Source: Hydrocarboniphaga sp965279055 (GTDB lineage Bacteria > Pseudomonadota > Gammaproteobacteria > Nevskiales > Nevskiaceae). From it: a stretch of 64,000 bases of DNA. The position numbers were made by a program, and so were the translations under genes. Under the pieces are notes generated by a model. It did not search any database and was not told where the DNA came from. It saw only the letters and a list, made by a program, of their open reading frames with translations. Of this stretch, positions 58,971-64,000 are shown one piece after another. Where the stretch lies: contig NZ_OZ257125.1 in the NCBI RefSeq assembly GCF_965279055.1, positions 2,790,001 to 2,854,000 of the forward strand, given 5' to 3'. The stretch's first letter is position 1; every line of letters starts with the position of its first letter.

Positions 58971-60416
58971 GTGGGTCAGCGCACGCTTGCATGGAGCGTC
59001 AAGGGTCTGATGCTGCTCGGTTGTTGGGCCGGCGCATCCGCCGCCGCCCTGGCCCAGGACGGCGATCTGGGGGATCTGCGTTTCGGCGCCGCCTATGTGC
59101 GTGCGCTGGGTCTGTCGCCTGATCTGAACGTGGCCAACTCCGCGGTCGCGGTGGCGCGCAGCGCCGAGAGCACCGCGCGAGCCGCCGAATATCCGCAGCT
59201 CGGCCTCAAGGGTGAATACGACTGGGCGCACCAGTCGGTCGAGGGCGACTACTACGGCGTCGCCGACATCGACCGCTCCGACACGTTCAACAAATACATG
59301 TACGGCATCGGCCTGACCCAGGCGCTGTACCGCCCGGACCTGTTCAAGACCGTCGATCTGGCCAAGCTCAATGTCAGCGCCGCCGAGTTGGCGATGGACG
59401 TGGCCGAAACCAAGGTCGCGGTCGGCCTGGCCAAGGATTATTTCCTGGTGATCGACGCGCTCGAAGTGCTGCGCGGCCAGTACGCCGAACTGTCGGCGAC
59501 CATCGAGCAGCAGCGCCAGATCGAGAATCGTCAAGCTTCCGGCCTGGTCAAGGAATCCGACGTCGCGCTGGTGCGCGCGGCGCGGGCCATGGCCGAGGCC
59601 GACAAGATCGACGCCGAGGACAACGTCAAATCGGCCCGCCTCAAGCTCGGGCTCACCGTCGGCGGCGACTTCAAGCGCATCGGCGTGCTGCAGCCCCAGA
59701 CGCCGCTACCGCGCATGGATCCGCCGGACATGCAGAGCTGGATCAGAACCGCGCTGGACAAGCAGCCGGCGCTGGCGGCGGCGCGCGCCGGCGTGCAGGC
59801 GGCGCGGGTCGGCATCGAGCTGTCCAAGAGCCGGCGCATGCCCAAGGTCGACCTCAACGCCAGCCACGCCTATTTCGACGCCGACGGCGGCATCTCCGGC
59901 GCGCGGCGCGATCTGGACCAGCGCGTCGGCGTGACGGTCACCGTGCCGATCTTCACCAGCGGCGCGATCTCCGCCGACATCGACCGCGCCAACGCGCAGC
60001 TGGCGCAGTCCGAAGCCAAGCTCGCCAGCGCCGAGCTGCAGATCAAGATCGAAGTACAGCGCGCCTGGTCGAGCGCGGCTTCCTCGTATCGGCAGATCGA
60101 CGCGCGGCGACGCGCGGTCGAGGCCGCCACCGACTCCGAAAACAGCACCAAGGTCGGCCTGGAAGTCGGCACCGAAACCACTGCCGACTGGCTGTCCGCC
60201 GTGCGCCGTCGCTACGAGGCCGAACGCGACTACGCACGCGAGCGTCTGGCTTATCTGGGCTCGCTGATCCAGCTCAAGGCCGCGGCCGGCGTGCTGCAGC
60301 GCGAGGACATGGCGCGCGTCGAACTGCTGCTGAAGTTTCCGGAAGCCGGCTGGCCGACACCGCCGGACACCAGCAGCGTGACGATGCCGTCCCTGACCGA
60401 ATTCGAACAGAACTGA
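58971..60416 (+). CDS. TolC-like outer-membrane efflux protein
   Basis: A 481-residue protein starting at GTG 58971 with GGGGGAG upstream. Signal peptide (GLMLLGCWAGASAAALA), then the paired coiled-coil repeats of TolC/OEP proteins: AESTARAAEYPQLGLKGEYD, VAVGLAKDYFLVIDALEVLR, RQASGLVKESDVALVRAARA, and in the second half GVTVTVPIFTSGAISADIDR, AEVQ-type helices and VGTETTADWLSAVRRRYEAE. It would be the outer-membrane channel for the HlyD-type adaptor encoded next. The preceding 230 bp contain a hairpin (AGCGGG/CCCGCT) and no clear promoter. Confidence 0.9.
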   Translation: MGQRTLAWSVKGLMLLGCWAGASAAALAQDGDLGDLRFGAAYVRALGLSPDLNVANSAVAVARSAESTARAAEYPQLGLKGEYDWAHQSVEGDYYGVADIDRSDTFNKYMYGIGLTQALYRPDLFKTVDLAKLNVSAAELAMDVAETKVAVGLAKDYFLVIDALEVLRGQYAELSATIEQQRQIENRQASGLVKESDVALVRAARAMAEADKIDAEDNVKSARLKLGLTVGGDFKRIGVLQPQTPLPRMDPPDMQSWIRTALDKQPALAAARAGVQAARVGIELSKSRRMPKVDLNASHAYFDADGGISGARRDLDQRVGVTVTVPIFTSGAISADIDRANAQLAQSEAKLASAELQIKIEVQRAWSSAASSYRQIDARRRAVEAATDSENSTKVGLEVGTETTADWLSAVRRRYEAERDYARERLAYLGSLIQLKAAAGVLQREDMARVELLLKFPEAGWPTPPDTSSVTMPSLTEFEQN

Positions 60417-60459
60417 CGCCCGCGCGCCGCCCACCCTCGCCGACCGCAAGCGAATCCGC

Positions 60460-62790
60460 ATGAGCGCCGATCCCAACCGCGTCGCCAATCCCGGCACGCA
60501 GCCGTACTGCGCGGTCGACGCCGCCGCCCTGGCCGCGGACCGCGAGCTGGACGCGGTGTCGCGCCGCCTGGCGCCGCTGTTCGACGGCCACAGCAGCGCC
60601 GAGCAGCGGCTGCAGGCCGGACGGCGCATCGACCCGACACTCACGGCCTCCACGTTGCGTGACGCCGCGCTGGAGCTGAGCTTCGCCGGCCTGCTGATGC
60701 CGGGGCGCATCGAGAGCCTGCCGTCGCCACACCAGCTGGATCGCGATCCCTGGGGCGGCAGCGCCCACTACGGCTATGCGCGCAGCGTCGAGGTCACCAG
60801 CCTGCTGCCCGGCAACATGGCCACGGCGGGCCTGCCCGGCGCGATCGCCGGCGCCCTGGGCGGCTCCTATCGCGGGGGCGAGAGCGAGATCGACATCAGG
60901 CTGCCGCCGCGCGCCTTCGGTGCGATCGGCCGCTGGTTCGCGGCGCCGGCGGCGACCCAGGGAACCAGCATTGCGCTGATGCTGCTGGTGGTCATCGGTC
61001 TGATCGCGTTCTGGAACACGCGGCTCAGCGTCGCCGAAAACGTGCGACAGGTCGGCTCGATGTCCAACTTCGTGCTGATCGCGCTGATCGCCTCGGCCAT
61101 GGTCAACCTCGCCGCGCAGAGCGCGCGGCTGTGGGTGATACGCCGCAGCACCGGCGAATGGCCGCGCTTCGGCCTCAACTTTGCGATGCACCTGATCCCG
61201 CGGCTGTTCACCGATACCGCCGGCGCCGCCGAGCGCGCGACGCACGCGGTGCGCTCGCAGATCCTGGCGGCGCCGCTGATCGCGCGCCTGCTGCTGTGTT
61301 TCCTCGGCGAACTCGGCTGGTTTTTGACGCGTCATGGTTCCAGCGTGCTGCCGCAGTTCTGCATTGGCCTGGCCGGCGTGGCGCTGGTGAGCTTCCTGTA
61401 CAACGCCAATCCGCTGGCGCGCCGCGATGGCTACTACTGGCTCAGCAACCGCCTCGGCGTGCCCGACCTGCGCGAACAGGGCTGGCTGCTGCTGGCCCGC
61501 TGGGACCGGCCGTGGAACGAAGGGCCGCTGGTGTCGCGCCGCGTGCGCTACACCTATGCGGCGCTGGCGATTGCCTATCTGGTGGCGGTCATCGTGCTGT
61601 ATCTGCTATTCCCGGCGCGCTGGATGGAGCGCGTCTACGGTGGTGCGGGCGTCGTCGTGTTCGGCGTCTCCCTGGCGTTATCGATTTATCAGCAAAGCCG
61701 GCGCGGCCTCGATTCGCGCATTTCCATGGAGCCTCTCAGCGTGAAACTCCTCAGCATCCTGAATTATCCGAAAAGCTGGTCGAGGACGACGTGGATCGTC
61801 ATCGGCGTCGTCGCGCTGCTGTTCTTCATGCCCTATCCCTACGAGCCCAGCGGCGCCGCGGTGCTGCTGCCGCGCGATCGCGCCGAAGTGCGCGCGCTGG
61901 TCGCCGGCGACGTCAAGCAGGTCCTGGTGCAGGAAGGCGACATGGTCCAGGCCGGCCAGGAGCTGATGCAGATTTCCGACGTCCAGAGCCAGGCTGAAGT
62001 CGCCGCCGCCGAAGCCACGCTGCGACGCGCACAGGCCGAGCTCTCGATCGTCAAGACCGGCGGCGCCTCCGGTGAAGTGCAGCTGGCACGCGAGAAGCTG
62101 GAGACCGCACGCCGTCGCCAGCAGTTCGCACAGGCCGAGGCCGATCGCCTGGCCAATGCGTTCAAGCGCAAGGCGGTTTCGCCGCAGGAGTACGACACCG
62201 CGCGCGGTGCCGCCGCGGTGCGCCGCCAGGAAGTGATCGAGGCCGAGCAGCAGGTCAAGGTGATCGTCAATCCGGCGCGCGACGAGCGCGTTGCGGCGCT
62301 ACAGGCCGAAGTGCTGAAAGCCGAAACCGAGCTGACTTATCACAAGGAGCAGCTCGCCAACACGCACGTGCGTGCGCCGATTGCCGGCCGCGTCGTCTCC
62401 GATCGCCTGCTGTTCGCCAAGGGAGCTTATCTGCCGGTGGGCGCGCCGATCGCGTTCATCGAGGACGCCACGCAGCTGCAGGCCGAAATCGAGCTGCCGG
62501 AATCGGCGATGGGCAAGGTCGCGCTCGATTCCAGGGCCTGGGTGCGGGTCTGGGCGTTCCCGGGCAGCAGTTTCTCGGGCAAGGTCACGCATATCGCGCC
62601 GGACGCCGAGAAAGGCGACTACGGCAAGATCGTGCGCGTGCGCATGCTGCTCGACGACAGCAACTCGCAGCTCAAGCCGGAGATGACCGGCCAGGGCAAG
62701 GTGCGCAGCCACTGGACCCTGGCCGGCTTCGCTTTCACCCGCGCGCTGGTGCGCTTCGCGATGATCGAAGTCTGGTCCTGGCTGCCGTGA
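60460..62790 (+). CDS. Fusion of a degenerate M50-type membrane domain with an HlyD adaptor
   Basis: A 776-residue inner-membrane protein. Residues 1-165 are soluble; about seven membrane segments follow (170-460). They contain NANPLARRDGYYWLSNRLGV (about 315-334), the NxNPLxxxDGYY motif of M50 peptide-export proteins, but the expected HExxH segment reads NLAAQSARLW (about 216-225), so the protease site is lost. From about 465 an HlyD/RND adaptor follows (GDVKQVLVQEGDMVQAGQEL, long coiled coil, THVRAPIAGRVVSDRLLFAK, FPGSSFSGKVTHIAPDAEKG). With the TolC-like gene it builds an envelope-spanning exporter without a visible ABC ATPase. Confidence 0.82.
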   Translation: MSADPNRVANPGTQPYCAVDAAALAADRELDAVSRRLAPLFDGHSSAEQRLQAGRRIDPTLTASTLRDAALELSFAGLLMPGRIESLPSPHQLDRDPWGGSAHYGYARSVEVTSLLPGNMATAGLPGAIAGALGGSYRGGESEIDIRLPPRAFGAIGRWFAAPAATQGTSIALMLLVVIGLIAFWNTRLSVAENVRQVGSMSNFVLIALIASAMVNLAAQSARLWVIRRSTGEWPRFGLNFAMHLIPRLFTDTAGAAERATHAVRSQILAAPLIARLLLCFLGELGWFLTRHGSSVLPQFCIGLAGVALVSFLYNANPLARRDGYYWLSNRLGVPDLREQGWLLLARWDRPWNEGPLVSRRVRYTYAALAIAYLVAVIVLYLLFPARWMERVYGGAGVVVFGVSLALSIYQQSRRGLDSRISMEPLSVKLLSILNYPKSWSRTTWIVIGVVALLFFMPYPYEPSGAAVLLPRDRAEVRALVAGDVKQVLVQEGDMVQAGQELMQISDVQSQAEVAAAEATLRRAQAELSIVKTGGASGEVQLAREKLETARRRQQFAQAEADRLANAFKRKAVSPQEYDTARGAAAVRRQEVIEAEQQVKVIVNPARDERVAALQAEVLKAETELTYHKEQLANTHVRAPIAGRVVSDRLLFAKGAYLPVGAPIAFIEDATQLQAEIELPESAMGKVALDSRAWVRVWAFPGSSFSGKVTHIAPDAEKGDYGKIVRVRMLLDDSNSQLKPEMTGQGKVRSHWTLAGFAFTRALVRFAMIEVWSWLP

Positions 62791-64000
62791 ACCTGGCGCT
62801 GGCCGGCGACGCGCAAGGCCTGGAAGCGGGCGATTTTCGCCAGATCAATCGCAGCGGTTTCGGCGATGGCCTGAACTCGTACGCGCACAGCATGGCCTGG
62901 TTCGAAGGCCGGCTGTACGTCGGCACCACGCGCGGCGTACTGCAGGTGCACAAGGTCAACGTGCCGGTGCCGAACATGAAGCCCTGGCCGAGTGATTCCA
63001 AGCCGGACGTCTACGACTACGACCGGCGCGCCGAAATCTGGCGCTACGATCCGACCGCGCTGGACGGCCTCGGCGAATGGACGCGCGTCTACCAGTCGCC
63101 ATGGGTGCCGGGCCGCAACCAGCGCCAGGTGCCGCGCTACATCGGCTTTCGCGGCATGACCGTGTTCAAGGGCGCCGACGATCGCAAACCCTGCCTCTAC
63201 GTGTCGACCTGGTCGCCGTCGATGGCGCCGGAGCCGCCGGACATCCTGCGCAGCGAAGATGGCGACCGCTTCGAATCCGCGCAGCGTCCGCCGTTCGGTG
63301 AAGAAGTGCGCTCGTTCCGCACGCTGCAGCAGTTCGGCGGCCGCGTGCACACCACGCCGACCAGCACCAGCGTCGTCGTCGGCGGCGTGCGCCGCGGCCA
63401 GGATTCGGTCGGCAGCGATTCGACGATCTACTGCACCGACAACATCGCCGGCGGCAAATGGACCGCGGCGAATCAGGAAGGCTTCGGCGAGCGCGCCAAC
63501 GTCACCGTGTTCGAGATGTGCGAGTTCAACGGCCGGCTTTATGCCGGCACGGTGAATCCGCGCGGCTTCCAGCTGTGGCGCACCGAAACCGCCGACGCGC
63601 CGCCGTACACCTGGAAGCGCGTGCTGACGCGCGGCGCGTATCGCGGCCCGCACAACGAGGCGATCGCCAGCCTCTACGTGTTCAAGGGCGCGCTGTATGT
63701 CGGCACCGGCGTCGCCAACGGCGGCTTCCATCGCCAGTTCCGCATCGGCCCGGCAGCGGCGGAAATCATCCGCGTGCACGCGGACGATTCCTGGGAACTG
63801 CTGATGGGCCTGCCGCGCGATACGCCGGACGGCATGAAGACCCCGCTGTCGGGCTACAGCGCCGGCTTCGACAACATCTTCAATGGCTACATCTGGCGCA
63901 TGTGCGAACACGCCGGCTGGCTGTATGTCGGCAGTTTTTCATGGGCCAATGCCCTGCCCTACGTGCCGATGCAGATCTGGCCCGAAGACGTGCTGCAGCT
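62787..64000 (+). CDS. Beta-propeller-like protein of the export cluster (partial, runs off window)
   Basis: The frame starts at GTG 62787, overlapping the previous stop (GTGA), and stays open to the window end (404 codons). It has repeated blade-like units: WFEGRLYVGTTRGVLQV, RKPCLYVSTWSP, EFNGRLYAGTVNPRGFQLWR, VFKGALYVGTGVANGG, EHAGWLYVGSFSWANAL. The spacing of 60-90 residues suggests a propeller. There is no signal peptide at this start. It is not recognised as a known family; translational coupling to the M50/HlyD gene suggests a part in handling the exported product. Confidence 0.65.
   Translation, partial: MNLALAGDAQGLEAGDFRQINRSGFGDGLNSYAHSMAWFEGRLYVGTTRGVLQVHKVNVPVPNMKPWPSDSKPDVYDYDRRAEIWRYDPTALDGLGEWTRVYQSPWVPGRNQRQVPRYIGFRGMTVFKGADDRKPCLYVSTWSPSMAPEPPDILRSEDGDRFESAQRPPFGEEVRSFRTLQQFGGRVHTTPTSTSVVVGGVRRGQDSVGSDSTIYCTDNIAGGKWTAANQEGFGERANVTVFEMCEFNGRLYAGTVNPRGFQLWRTETADAPPYTWKRVLTRGAYRGPHNEAIASLYVFKGALYVGTGVANGGFHRQFRIGPAAAEIIRVHADDSWELLMGLPRDTPDGMKTPLSGYSAGFDNIFNGYIWRMCEHAGWLYVGSFSWANALPYVPMQIWPEDVLQ

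Noticed and set aside
1..64000. CRISPR array, prophage or insertion sequence
   Set aside because: No regularly spaced direct repeats, phage structural genes or transposase were seen on either strand.

Overview
The window is a continuous stretch of a high-GC gammaproteobacterial chromosome. The conserved run hrcA, nadK, recN, fur, bamE, rnfH/ratA, smpB and ssrA, a one-piece tmRNA with an E. coli-like tag, two tRNA genes and gammaproteobacterial lipoprotein and outer-membrane signatures support this. An affiliation near Nevskiales or Xanthomonadales is a guess from gene content only. There is no integrase, transposase or CRISPR array.

Layout. 1-8.8 kb: housekeeping genes (end of glgX, hrcA, nadK, recN, fur, bamE, rnfH-ratA, an NSS transporter, smpB). 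9-11.3 kb: a secreted duplicated-domain protein and tmRNA. 11.3-18.5 kb: small membrane proteins, a diguanylate cyclase, a HEWGH membrane protein, a decayed acyltransferase, two Crp-like regulators and a CsbD-like protein. 18.8-26.8 kb: tRNA-Ala, a subtilase, queA, csrA with a possible small RNA beside it, tRNA-Leu, a small outer-membrane protein, a Nudix enzyme and a BtuF-like protein.

26.9-58.7 kb reads as one large nitrate-assimilation island. It opens with the nitrate sensor/antiterminator pair nasT-nasS and ends with the nitrate/nitrite transporter, nirBD, a flavoprotein subunit, assimilatory nitrate reductase and a nearly full molybdenum-cofactor set (mobA, moaA, moaD, moaE, a moaC-moaB fusion, moeA). 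Between these lie envelope genes not normally linked with nitrate: an OmpA-cupredoxin fusion, an eight-gene TPR/ExbB/ExbD/ExbD/AgmX operon, a DUF3034 outer-membrane protein, a globin with a signal peptide, and an FMN-binding/PepSY/ApbE flavin-transfer module.

The regulatory DNA ties these genes together. I read four sigma-54 -24/-12 boxes (30537-30551 minus, 30598-30612 plus, 39811-39825 plus, 44932-44946 plus). Three are followed by a leader with a hexaloop hairpin of the ANTAR type (A at loop position 1, G at 4) and an intrinsic terminator; a fourth, weaker leader lies inside the globin/flavoprotein operon. The inference is that NasT, released by NasS when nitrate is present, antiterminates the nitrate genes and also the periplasmic redox genes and the OmpA-cupredoxin gene, while sigma-54 places the ExbBD/AgmX machine in the same nitrogen programme.

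58.9-64 kb: a TolC-like protein, a protein joining a degenerate M50-type membrane domain to an HlyD adaptor, and a beta-propeller-like protein cut by the window end. This looks like an export system of unknown cargo. Several families of intergenic inverted repeats are scattered through the window, most of them in the nitrate island.
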